Positions 52,782 to 63,440 of a stretch of 63,440 nucleotides of DNA are shown in pieces; position 1 is the stretch's first letter; the number at the start of each line of letters is the position of its first letter. The notes under the pieces were generated by a model, which made no database searches, was not told where the DNA came from, and was given only the letters and a program-made list of their open reading frames with translations. A program made the translations under genes and the position numbers. Origin of the DNA: Pseudomonadales bacterium (GTDB lineage Bacteria; Pseudomonadota; Gammaproteobacteria; Pseudomonadales; Ketobacteraceae); NCBI GenBank assembly GCA_002701845.1, contig NZXG01000063.1:3007-66446 (forward strand). Reading direction: 5' to 3'.

Positions 52782-54293
52782 TTGACTGAAACGCCGCCCC
52801 TTCAGGACACCCCCCAGGACCACATGGCCGCCATTGATATGGGGTCCAACAGTTTTCATATGGTCATCGCCCGCACGGAATCCGGTGAAATCCGCCCGGT
52901 GCAGAAACTGGCGGAGAAGGTCATGCTGGCCACCGGCCTGCAACCGGACGACAGCCTGGACGAGGATTCCATGCAGCGGGGGCTGGAATGCCTGCGCCGC
53001 TTTGCCCAATGCCTGGACGGTATCGACCCCAAACTGGTGCGTTGCGTGGGCACCAACACCCTGCGTAAGGCCCGCAACGGCAATGCCTTTCTGCGGGAGG
53101 CGCGGCGAATTCTGAACTGCCCGGTGGAGGTGGTGAACGGCCGGGAGGAAGCCCGCCTGATTTATCTGGGGGTATCCCATTCCCTGGCCCATGATGAGGG
53201 CAACCGGCTGGTGTTTGATATCGGCGGCGGCTCCACGGAATTTATCATCGGCCGGGGTTTTGAGCCCATCCTCACCGAGAGTCTGCACATGGGCTGTGTC
53301 TCCTACCGGGAACAGTTTTTCAGCGCCGGCCGGATCACCGAGCAGGGGTTCCGCAAGGCGGTGATCCGGGCCCGGCTGGAACTGGCCTCCATCGAGCCCG
53401 CCTACCGGGAGCAGGGCTGGAGTGCCGCGGTGGGGGCGTCCGGCACGGTCAAGGCCATCAAAAACGCGCTGATCGAAAACGGCTGGTACCAGGATGGCAT
53501 AGATCTGGCCGGGTTGTATCAGCTGCGGGACAAGGTGCTCAGCTTCCAGCAGCTGGGTGAGATTGATATCGCCGGCATCAAGGCGGATCGGCGTACCGTT
53601 CTGCCCAGCGGGCTGGCCATTCTGATCGGTATCTTCGAGCAGCTGGGGGTGGACAAGGCCCACTTCTCCGACGGCGCCATGCGCGAGGGCATCCTGTACG
53701 ACATGCTGGGCCGCCACGCCCCGGAGGATGTCCGTGAACGCACGGTGCAGGCGTTGATGCAGCGTTATTCCGTGGATGAGAAACAGGCCCAGCGGGTACA
53801 GAATACGGCCCTGGAGCTGTTCCGCCAGGTGGAGCGGGACTGGGATCTGGGGGAGTACTGTCGGGACTGGCTGCACTGGTCCGCCCTCTGTCACGAACTG
53901 GGGCTGGTGGTGTCCCATTCCGGTTTTCATCGTCACGGTGCCTACCTGTTAACGTACTCCGATCTGCCCGGATTTACCCGCCAGGATCAGCGCATCATGG
54001 CGACTCTGGTGGCGGCCCATCGGCGCAAGCTGCGGCCCAACATGCTGGACGACGTGCTCTCCCATCTGCAGGAGAAAGTGTTGCGGCTGGTGCTGCTACT
54101 GCGGCTGGCGGTGGTGTTCCATCGCTCACGGCGGGATGATGGGCTGGCGGAATTCGCCATTAGCGTGCGGAGCAATCAGGTGAACCTGAAATTTGCCCCC
54201 GGCTGGATTGAGCAACGGCCCCTGCTGCTGGCGGACCTGCAACAGGAACAGGACTACTGGAAGAAGATCGATTGCACCCTGGAGTTTGAATAA
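52782..54293 (+). CDS. ppx: Exopolyphosphatase (Ppx/GppA family)
   Basis: A 503-residue enzyme that removes terminal phosphates from polyphosphate. The ASKHA-fold motifs are AAIDMGSNSFHMVIAR (about 15-30) and FDIGGGSTEFIIGRG (about 146-160). The C-terminal HD-like domain is helical, with HRRKL-type segments. The TTG at 52782 is used; an ATG at 52824 (MAAIDMGS) is an equally possible start, since neither has a clear ribosome site. Paired with ppk1, which lies two genes away on the other strand. Confidence 0.93.
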   Translation: MTETPPLQDTPQDHMAAIDMGSNSFHMVIARTESGEIRPVQKLAEKVMLATGLQPDDSLDEDSMQRGLECLRRFAQCLDGIDPKLVRCVGTNTLRKARNGNAFLREARRILNCPVEVVNGREEARLIYLGVSHSLAHDEGNRLVFDIGGGSTEFIIGRGFEPILTESLHMGCVSYREQFFSAGRITEQGFRKAVIRARLELASIEPAYREQGWSAAVGASGTVKAIKNALIENGWYQDGIDLAGLYQLRDKVLSFQQLGEIDIAGIKADRRTVLPSGLAILIGIFEQLGVDKAHFSDGAMREGILYDMLGRHAPEDVRERTVQALMQRYSVDEKQAQRVQNTALELFRQVERDWDLGEYCRDWLHWSALCHELGLVVSHSGFHRHGAYLLTYSDLPGFTRQDQRIMATLVAAHRRKLRPNMLDDVLSHLQEKVLRLVLLLRLAVVFHRSRRDDGLAEFAISVRSNQVNLKFAPGWIEQRPLLLADLQQEQDYWKKIDCTLEFE

Positions 54294-54325
54294 GGTGGGA
54301 ATTTGAATAAGGCCGGCCGGCGTGC

Positions 54326-56395
54326 TCAGCGGGCCTGATTTGGGGCCAGGGCCGCCTTCAGCTCCGGCCGCTGCTCCAGGGCCAGTTGGCGCACCTGGGC
54401 CAGGTCCTCATCGCTGTAAACGCCATTGACACCGGAAATGGAAGCCAGCTGCATGCCGTGTTTCAGCCCCAGTTTGTAGATCTCCCGCACTTTTTCCCAT
54501 TCGATTTCCCGGCCCAGGGTGAAGTTTTCAAAACGGCCTTCCAGCGCCAGCACAATGGTCTCCGCCAGGCAGGCGTAGACCACGTTTTTGGGCAGGCCGA
54601 TGTCTTTCATGTGCACTTCCCCCGGCAACCGGATCTCACCGGATTCGATCACCAGCACGTCCGGCCGTTTTGCCACATCCTCCGGTGGAATGTCCAACGG
54701 TCGGGCCACGTCGGTGATCACGCAGCCGGGCTTCACCTTCATGATGTCGAGGATTTTTTTGCCGGCGCCAGAGGTGGCGGTGACGATCATGTCCATCTGC
54801 CCCAGAAAACGCTCGGTGCTGGCGGTGACGTGGAGGCGGGCCCCCGGGGTTTCCTGTTCGATATCCTCCTTCAGGGCCAGCAGTTTGCCCGCCTCCGGTG
54901 ATACCAGATAGACCTCGTCGGCGGCCTTGGCCAGCAGCCGGGCACAGACCGAGCCGATGGCGCCGGTGGCGCCCACCACCATGGCCTTGCCCGCCATTTT
55001 ACCGCTGGGGCCCACCTGCACCAGCCCCAGTTTGTGCGCCGCGTCGTGGGCGGCCCAGAGCGCGCCGGAAGCGCTGTAACTGTTGCCGGTGGTGATCGGT
55101 AAGGGCGCCCGCTTGGCCACGGTGACACCGGCATCCCCCACCACCTTGGTGAAGGCACCCAGCCCCATGATCTGGGCGCCGAGTTTTTTCGCCCTGTCCG
55201 CCGCCGCCAGCAACCGGCGGTAGGTGAATTCCGGGCTGTGGGCCATGATCTCCCGGGGGGTGCCCCCCACGGTGATCAGCCAGCCCTCGGCGATGGCGCC
55301 GGTGGGGGACTCGATGCCGGAGACCCGGGAATACACAAAGGGCGGGGAGTAGGCAATGATGCGCTCCAGGGTATTCATCACCACCGGCGGCGAGACCTTC
55401 GATACCAGATCCAGAGGCTTGGCGTTGCGGAAATACTGCTGTGACAGGGGGTGGATGACAAAGGCAAAACGGCTGGTGCGGTGAAACCCATTGGGATACA
55501 GGGTACGGGGCTCCAGCTCCAGGCTGGTGATGATTTCCAGCAGGTCATCGTCGGTCAGGCGCTGATGCTGACGGCCCAGGGCGGCGCGAATCATGGCTTC
55601 CAGCACCACAATACTGATGGTCTGGCCGGCGAAGGGCTGGGGGCAGTAATCCAGGATCATCTGCACCCCCCGCTCCCGCAATTGTTCCAGCCGCCGGGGG
55701 GAGATGGCGTTGGTAACCACGGTTTTGCCCGCCAGCTCCTCAAGGCCGTAGCGCTCCAGTTCCTCGTAGCGGGCCACCACCACATCGGCCTTGTGCATGG
55801 CCTTGCGCATTATGTAGTGATTCCACTCTTTCACCGGCGCCACGCTGGGGGACAGCACATGGGGCGGGGTCCAGCGCAGAATCTGATGACTGCCCTTGGC
55901 GAACAGCTCCAGCCCCTGAAACGAGGTGAGAAACTTGGGGATACCCAGCTGCAACACCGGATCGGCAAAGCGCAGGTTCTCGGTGTATTCGGTGAGGACC
56001 CGGGCGCTGCGGTAATGATTCATACCGCTGAAAATCAGCACGTTACTGTTGTTGAAGAAGCCCTTCTGGCTGTTTTGGGTATGGCGCAGGGCCCATTCCT
56101 GGAGGATCTCCCGCAGCCGGGTGCCGCTGGTGACAGGCACATCGCTGGTGAGGTTTTCCAGCCGCTGGATCAGCTTCTGCTGCAGCTCGAAGGGCCCCAC
56201 CCGTTGATGATCCCGCAGGCCTTCCAGGGCAATGGCATCCGCCTGATATTGCCACTGGCGGATCAGCAATTCCGCCTGCTGGGTGTCTTTGTCCACGCCG
56301 ATACGTTTGACCCGGAACGGTTCCCCCAGAAACTCCGCCTCGAACTCATAATCGAAATCGGAATTTTCCAGACTGATACTGATGACGGTTTTCAT
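54326..56395 (-). CDS. Acyl-ACP-reductase-like Rossmann protein with unknown N-terminal domain
   Basis: A 689-residue protein. The C-terminal half (from about residue 360) resembles cyanobacterial long-chain acyl-ACP reductase: ADRAKKLGAQIMGLGAFTKV, then ITTGNSYSASGALWAA, and the NAD(P)H site MVVGATGAIGSVCA (about 470-483). Cyanobacterial enzymes are about half this size. The N-terminal 350 residues show no family I recognise; they include FSGMNHYRSARVL and HPLSQQYFRNAKPLDL. The ATG at 56395 is the likely start. The role could be in fatty aldehyde or lipid metabolism, but this is inference. It lies between ppx and ppk1, convergent with ppx. Confidence 0.7.
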   Translation of the reverse strand: MKTVISISLENSDFDYEFEAEFLGEPFRVKRIGVDKDTQQAELLIRQWQYQADAIALEGLRDHQRVGPFELQQKLIQRLENLTSDVPVTSGTRLREILQEWALRHTQNSQKGFFNNSNVLIFSGMNHYRSARVLTEYTENLRFADPVLQLGIPKFLTSFQGLELFAKGSHQILRWTPPHVLSPSVAPVKEWNHYIMRKAMHKADVVVARYEELERYGLEELAGKTVVTNAISPRRLEQLRERGVQMILDYCPQPFAGQTISIVVLEAMIRAALGRQHQRLTDDDLLEIITSLELEPRTLYPNGFHRTSRFAFVIHPLSQQYFRNAKPLDLVSKVSPPVVMNTLERIIAYSPPFVYSRVSGIESPTGAIAEGWLITVGGTPREIMAHSPEFTYRRLLAAADRAKKLGAQIMGLGAFTKVVGDAGVTVAKRAPLPITTGNSYSASGALWAAHDAAHKLGLVQVGPSGKMAGKAMVVGATGAIGSVCARLLAKAADEVYLVSPEAGKLLALKEDIEQETPGARLHVTASTERFLGQMDMIVTATSGAGKKILDIMKVKPGCVITDVARPLDIPPEDVAKRPDVLVIESGEIRLPGEVHMKDIGLPKNVVYACLAETIVLALEGRFENFTLGREIEWEKVREIYKLGLKHGMQLASISGVNGVYSDEDLAQVRQLALEQRPELKAALAPNQAR

Positions 56396-56597
56396 GGCAT
56401 TCCCTGACAACCTTTTGAAACACGGCTGCACTTGCAATGACTGTGCTGGTGACGCTTTCAAAAGCCCGTTGACCGAAGGCACCACGACCGGCAGGTTCGC
56501 GGAGTGCAGAAATTTAGCTGTTATTGTAGCCGCTGCAGTCGAAGTTTGGGGCCACTCAGATCAATGTTTCCGGCGCGGAAGCTCCCGGTCCCGGTGT

Positions 56598-59788
<3,191 letters not shown>

Positions 59789-59831
59789 TTATGGTAATGG
59801 CGTCAGACGATGGCCGGTGATAGAGCGGATT

Positions 59832-60515
59832 ATGCGAAACAAACTGATTATTCTGGGACTGCTGGTGATGGTGGCGGCCGCCGCCTGGTTCCTGTTCGAC
59901 CTCAACCAGTATCTGTCCTTTCAGTACCTGCAATCCCAGCAGGCAGCCTGGCAACAGGCCCTGGCGCGCAATCCGCTGCTGGTGGCCGCCGTGTTTTTCG
60001 CAATTTATGTGCTGGTGACGGCCCTCTCCCTGCCCGGCGCGGCGGTGATGACCCTGGCGGCGGGGGCGCTGCTCGGGTTGGGGTATGGTACCTTGCTGGT
60101 GTCTTTCGCCAGTGCCATCGGAGCCACCCTGGCGTTTCTGATCGCCCGCTACATTGCCCGGGACTGGGTGCAGCAGCGGTTCGCGGAGCAGCTTAAGACC
60201 ATCAACAACGGCGTGGAGAAAGAGGGTGGCTTTTACCTGTTCAGCCTGCGGTTGATTCCGGCGTTTCCGTTTTTCCTGATCAATATTGCGATGGCGCTGA
60301 CACCCATTAAAGCCTGGCCGTTCTACTGGATCAGCCAGTTGGGCATGTTGCCGGGTACGCTGGTGTATGTGAACGCCGGCACTCAACTGAGCCAACTGGA
60401 ATCCATGCAGGGCATATTGTCCCCGGATTTGATTTTGTCGTTCGTGGCTCTGGGGCTGCTGCCCCTGGTGGCCAAAAAAGTGATTTCCGCAATCAGGGCC
60501 CGACGTAACCCATGA
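59832..60515 (+). CDS. TVP38/TMEM64-family membrane protein
   Basis: A 227-residue inner-membrane protein of the DedA-like TVP38/TMEM64 family. It has about five hydrophobic helices. The conserved core is LPGAAVMTLAAGALLGLGYG (about 64-83), IGATLAFLIARY and the FSLRLIPAFPFFLINIAMAL region (about 137-156). The ATG at 59832 is preferred; a GTG at 59817 is possible. It overlaps the next gene by ATGA. In other bacteria the two are often fused or adjacent. Confidence 0.88.
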   Translation: MRNKLIILGLLVMVAAAAWFLFDLNQYLSFQYLQSQQAAWQQALARNPLLVAAVFFAIYVLVTALSLPGAAVMTLAAGALLGLGYGTLLVSFASAIGATLAFLIARYIARDWVQQRFAEQLKTINNGVEKEGGFYLFSLRLIPAFPFFLINIAMALTPIKAWPFYWISQLGMLPGTLVYVNAGTQLSQLESMQGILSPDLILSFVALGLLPLVAKKVISAIRARRNP

Positions 60516-61972
60516 CTGAGTACCAAAAACCCAAATCTTTCGACCGTAACCTGATCGTGATCGGCGCCGGTTCCGCCGGCTTGGTGTCGTCCTACATCGC
60601 CGCCACCGTTAAAGCGAAAGTGACCCTGATCGAAGGCCATAACATGGGCGGGGACTGCCTGAACACCGGCTGCGTACCCAGTAAAAGCCTGCTGCGCAGC
60701 GCCGGCCTGGTGCGGGACATGAAACGGGCGGGGGAGTTCGGGTTGAAGCCGGTGACGGCGGAATTTGATTTTGCCGGTGTTATGGAGCGGGTCCAACGCA
60801 GTGTGCAGACCATTGCGCCCCATGACTCCATAGCGCGCTACACCGAACTGGGGGTGGAGTGTATTCAAGGCTACGCCCGGCTTATCAGCCCCTGGGAGGT
60901 GGCGGTGAACGACCAACGCCTGACCGCCCGCAGTATCATCATCGCAACCGGCGCCCGGCCGGCGATTCCCCCCATTCCCGGCCTGGCCAATACCGGATTC
61001 CTCACCTCCGATACCCTGTGGGAACTGCGCCGTAAACCCAAGCGCCTGGCGGTGCTGGGGGGCGGCCCCATTGGCTGTGAGCTGGCACAGGCCTTCGCCC
61101 GGCTGGGGGTGGAGGTGACCCAGGTGGAGATGCAGCCCCGCCTGCTGAGCCGGGAGGATGAGGAGGTGTCCGCCCTGGTGACCGCACAATTCGCGGCGGA
61201 AGGGGTGAATGTGCTTACCAACCACAAGGTCACCGGAGTGGATCACTACGGCCGGGACAAAGTGGTGATCTGCGAGCATCGGGGCAAACGGGTAACGGTA
61301 TCCTGTGACGAAATTCTGGTGGCCGTGGGCCGCACCGCCAACACAGACGGGTTGGGGCTGGAGGAGCTGGGGATCGCCCTGAATCCGGATCGCACCGTGA
61401 AAACCGATGCCTATCTGCGGGTACCGAATTACAAACATATCCTCGCCTGCGGTGATGTGGCGGGGCCGTATCAGTTCACCCACACGGCAGCGCACCAGGC
61501 CTGGTACGCCTCCGTTAATGGCTTGTTCGGTCACTTGAAAAAGTTCAAGGCGGATTACTCAGTGATTCCTTATGCTACCTTCACTCAACCAGAGGTGGCG
61601 CGGGTGGGGCTGAACGAGCAGGAAGCCAAGGAGCAGGGCATACGCTACGAAGTGGCCTGTTACGGCATGGACGAACTGGATCGGGCCATCACCGACGAAG
61701 AGGCATATGGGTTTGTAAAAGTACTAACACCACCGGGTAAAGACAAAATCCTGGGGGTGACCATCGTCGGGCCCCACGCCGGGGAACTGATTGCCGAGTA
61801 CGTGCTGGCCATGAAGCACGGAATTGGGCTGAATAAAATCCTGGGCACTATCCATATCTACCCCACACTTAATGAAGCCAATAAGTATGCGGCCGGCGAA
61901 TGGAAAAAGGCCCACAAACCGGAGTGGCTGCTGCGCTGGGTGGAGCGTTATCACCGGTGGCGTCGGCGTTGA
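60512..61972 (+). CDS. FAD-dependent disulfide oxidoreductase (mercuric-reductase-like)
   Basis: A 486-residue flavoprotein. The FAD site is VIGAGSAGLVSSYIAA (about 12-27). The redox-active pair is in GGDCLNTGCVPSKS (C48, C53). The NAD(P) site is LGGGPIGCELAQAF (about 184-197). The C-terminal dimerisation domain ends HIYPTLNEANKYAAGEW, with the His of the catalytic dyad. It lacks the C-terminal Cys pair and the N-terminal HMA of true MerA, so mercury reduction is unlikely. The 3' end overlaps the integrase gene by 104 bases. Confidence 0.88.
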   Translation: MTEYQKPKSFDRNLIVIGAGSAGLVSSYIAATVKAKVTLIEGHNMGGDCLNTGCVPSKSLLRSAGLVRDMKRAGEFGLKPVTAEFDFAGVMERVQRSVQTIAPHDSIARYTELGVECIQGYARLISPWEVAVNDQRLTARSIIIATGARPAIPPIPGLANTGFLTSDTLWELRRKPKRLAVLGGGPIGCELAQAFARLGVEVTQVEMQPRLLSREDEEVSALVTAQFAAEGVNVLTNHKVTGVDHYGRDKVVICEHRGKRVTVSCDEILVAVGRTANTDGLGLEELGIALNPDRTVKTDAYLRVPNYKHILACGDVAGPYQFTHTAAHQAWYASVNGLFGHLKKFKADYSVIPYATFTQPEVARVGLNEQEAKEQGIRYEVACYGMDELDRAITDEEAYGFVKVLTPPGKDKILGVTIVGPHAGELIAEYVLAMKHGIGLNKILGTIHIYPTLNEANKYAAGEWKKAHKPEWLLRWVERYHRWRRR

Positions 61973-63002
61973 TAAGGTACTCCACGCCGGGCTCCTTAAC
62001 CTGCCCACCCGGTTCCAGCAACGCATCCAGCGGGCTTACCACACCACGCTCCTGAATGCCGACAATATGGGTGTATATCTGAGTGGTGGAGAGATCCGTG
62101 TGACCCATCATCTCCTGGATATTGCGAATGTCCACCCCGGCCCGCAGCAAATTGGTGGCGAAACTGTGACGGAAGGTATGACAGCCGGCTTTCTTGTGAA
62201 TACGGGCGGTGCGGATTGCCACCCTTACCGCCCTCTGCACCGTCTGCTCCCCCACGTGATGCCGGCGTAGCACATTGGAGCGGGGGTCGAGGGATCTGGA
62301 AGCAGCGGGAAATACGTACTGCCAGCGGGGCTCGCGGCCGGCTCCCGGGTATTTTCGCGCCAGGGCATGGGGCAGATACACGTCGCCATAGCCCTCATCA
62401 AGATCCTTACGGTGCAGCGCCAGGGCAAAGTCGATCTGGGTTTGCAGCGGCTCGATCATCGACTTTGGCAGCAGGGTGCGTCGCGATTTCGAGCCTTTTG
62501 CCTCGCGAACGAAAAGGCAGCCATTGGCGAAGTCCACATCCTGTACCCGTAACCGCACCGACTCCATCACCCGCAGTCCCGAGCCGTACATCAGCGATGC
62601 CATCATTTTATAAATGCCTTCAAGATTATTGATAACGCTCATGGCCTCGCTGGCGCTGAAGACGGCGGGCAAGATGCGTGGCTTTCTGGCATGGGTGAAG
62701 TGCAGCTCAAGGTCTTGTACGCCGTAAAACTGTTTGTAGAGATAGATGATGGCGTTCAAAGCTGTTTTCTGGGTGTTGATGGCGAGGTTTTTATGGACGG
62801 CCAGATGGGAGAGAAATTCATTGATTTCTTTTTTGCCCATTTCCTGGGGGTGACGTTTGTTATGGAAAACTATGTAGCTCTTGATCCACCCGATGTAGGT
62901 TTGCTCGGTTTTATAGGACAGGTTGCGGCTGCGCATGTGAGCACGCAACTGATCGAGTAGCCGGGTGGGCTTGTGGGGTAGTGGCCGAGGTATATCTTCC
63001 AT
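61869..63002 (-). CDS. intI: Integron integrase (IntI family)
   Basis: A 377-residue tyrosine recombinase. It has the catalytic Arg in YGSGLRVMESVRLRV (about 145), the Lys region EAKGSKSRRTLLP, HTFRHSFATNLL (about 277) and the final His and Tyr in [16 protein letters not shown] (about 300-314). The insert diagnostic of integron integrases is present: LDEGYGDVYLPHALARKYPG then WQYVFPA (about 200-231). IntI proteins are usually 320-340 residues; the tail after SPLDALLEPGG is extra, and its last 34 codons overlap the convergent flavoprotein gene. No clear ribosome site precedes the ATG. The cassette side is 63003 onward. Confidence 0.93.
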   Translation of the reverse strand: MEDIPRPLPHKPTRLLDQLRAHMRSRNLSYKTEQTYIGWIKSYIVFHNKRHPQEMGKKEINEFLSHLAVHKNLAINTQKTALNAIIYLYKQFYGVQDLELHFTHARKPRILPAVFSASEAMSVINNLEGIYKMMASLMYGSGLRVMESVRLRVQDVDFANGCLFVREAKGSKSRRTLLPKSMIEPLQTQIDFALALHRKDLDEGYGDVYLPHALARKYPGAGREPRWQYVFPAASRSLDPRSNVLRRHHVGEQTVQRAVRVAIRTARIHKKAGCHTFRHSFATNLLRAGVDIRNIQEMMGHTDLSTTQIYTHIVGIQERGVVSPLDALLEPGGQVKEPGVEYLINADATGDNAPPSAAATPVCGPFSIRRPHTYWLH

Positions 63003-63440
63003 GATAACAATTATGGCAACTGGCTGTATGTACAGTATACGGATTAGTGCCTTTCCGGCAAGTGATTATGATACTTTATCAGTGGGGTGGTGGTTGGTGA
63101 TCTTTGGGCTTGCTGAGATGATGCCATTAATTAGTGATTGGTCAGTGGGTTAGGATCGAGTTTTGGTTTTTTGATAGGTGTTGTGTTGACGTATGATTTT
63201 GGTTGGCTGGGAAAGCGGCCGCTGAGTTGATTTTTGTAAAACAAGGACTTACTGGGGAATGTGTATAGTTCTGGATAGTTGGATTATAGTAGGCAGTACT
63301 TATTATTTGGGGATTTACGTCATTTTGACGGTGATATAAATGTTAAACGTGGCTGGCGCGGACTATTTTTGGAGCACTGATTAAAGATTGTTTAGCGCTT
63401 GGGTGTCGGCTTCGTTCTTTGTTATGGGGCTAGAAGCAGC
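63003..63440. other. AT-rich integron platform region, no gene seen
   Basis: 438 bases upstream of intI, clearly richer in A and T than the rest of the window. It would hold the intI promoter, attI and the cassette promoter. A CTGT-ATGT-ACAG dyad lies at 63024-63035, and a weak promoter pair TTGATA (63171-63176) and TATGAT (63192-63197) has only a 15-base spacer. No protein-like frame and no complete attC were seen before the window ends. Confidence 0.55.
63342..63348 (+). promoter_or_regulatory. Candidate attI core site (GTTRRRY)
   Basis: GTTAAAC fits the GTTRRRY consensus used by integron integrases. A near-inverted partner TTTGAC lies at 63324-63329, 12 bases before it. The distance to the intI start (about 340 bases) is long but possible. 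The 7-base consensus is common, so the call depends on context. Confidence 0.35.

Noticed and set aside
60512-61972. Mercuric reductase MerA and a mercury-resistance locus
   Set aside because: No C-terminal vicinal Cys pair, no HMA domain, and no merT, merP or merR nearby.
63024-63035. A LexA (SOS) box in front of intI
   Set aside because: The half-sites CTGT and ACAG are right, but the spacer is 4 bases; the gammaproteobacterial box needs 8. Kept only as an unnamed dyad.
63149-63155. GTTAGGA as attI core
   Set aside because: The seventh base is A, while the consensus GTTRRRY needs C or T.

Overview
The window looks like a piece of chromosome from a GC-rich gammaproteobacterium. Gene order matches blocks known from Pseudomonas and related marine genera: argH, algZ, algR, hemC, hemD, hemX, hemY; rho, trxA, ppx; ppk, hemB; cyaA, lptM, lysA, dapF, DUF484, xerC, yigB. 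A SutA-like protein and the AlgZ/AlgR pair point the same way. I cannot name the genus. No rRNA, tRNA or CRISPR array was seen.

Layout. 1-2735: end of a type I secretion ABC exporter and its HlyD-type adaptor, cut by the window edge. 2756-5150: DUF523, YjbQ, SutA-like and YigB-like genes. 5432-9825: a beta-lactamase-fold lipoprotein and a large di-heme, propeller-containing periplasmic protein interrupted by an in-frame amber codon; both sit between xerC and yigB, which are adjacent in relatives. 9946-16965: the lptM-lysA-dapF-DUF484-xerC operon and cyaA. 17058-23404: pldA, an orphan modA, and a copper-handling cluster (DUF4405 protein, CopA, cupredoxin) followed by a MarR regulator divergent from cytochrome b561 across a clear operator-like dyad. 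23437-29294: a cation exchanger overlapped by a 1517-residue P-type ATPase whose N-terminal half looks like a degenerate second ATPase. 29512-34318: CysQ-like phosphatase, Tpm, two lipoproteins, and a serine hydrolase frameshifted in a run of eight G. 34514-40723: an OmpR-type two-component pair, a spondin-like secreted protein, an SLC13 transporter and argH. 40813-40920: a GC-rich palindromic element with perfect 26-bp arms. 41001-47262: algZ/algR and the hem operon. 47276-54293: OsmC, a lipoprotein, a glyoxalase-fold protein, a 2Fe-2S flavin reductase, rho, trxA, ppx. 54326-59746: an acyl-ACP-reductase-like protein, ppk1 and hemB. 59832-61972: a TVP38 membrane protein coupled to a mercuric-reductase-like flavoprotein.

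The window ends with a divergent integron: an IntI-type integrase (61869-63002, minus strand) whose 5' side faces an AT-rich stretch (63003-63440) containing a GTTRRRY core-like site. If this is a working integron, the cassette array lies just outside the window.

The main candidates for a second look are the integron boundary, the duplicated P-type ATPase with its overlapping exchanger, the acyl-ACP-reductase-like gene next to polyphosphate kinase, the amber-interrupted cytochrome, and the poly-G frameshift.
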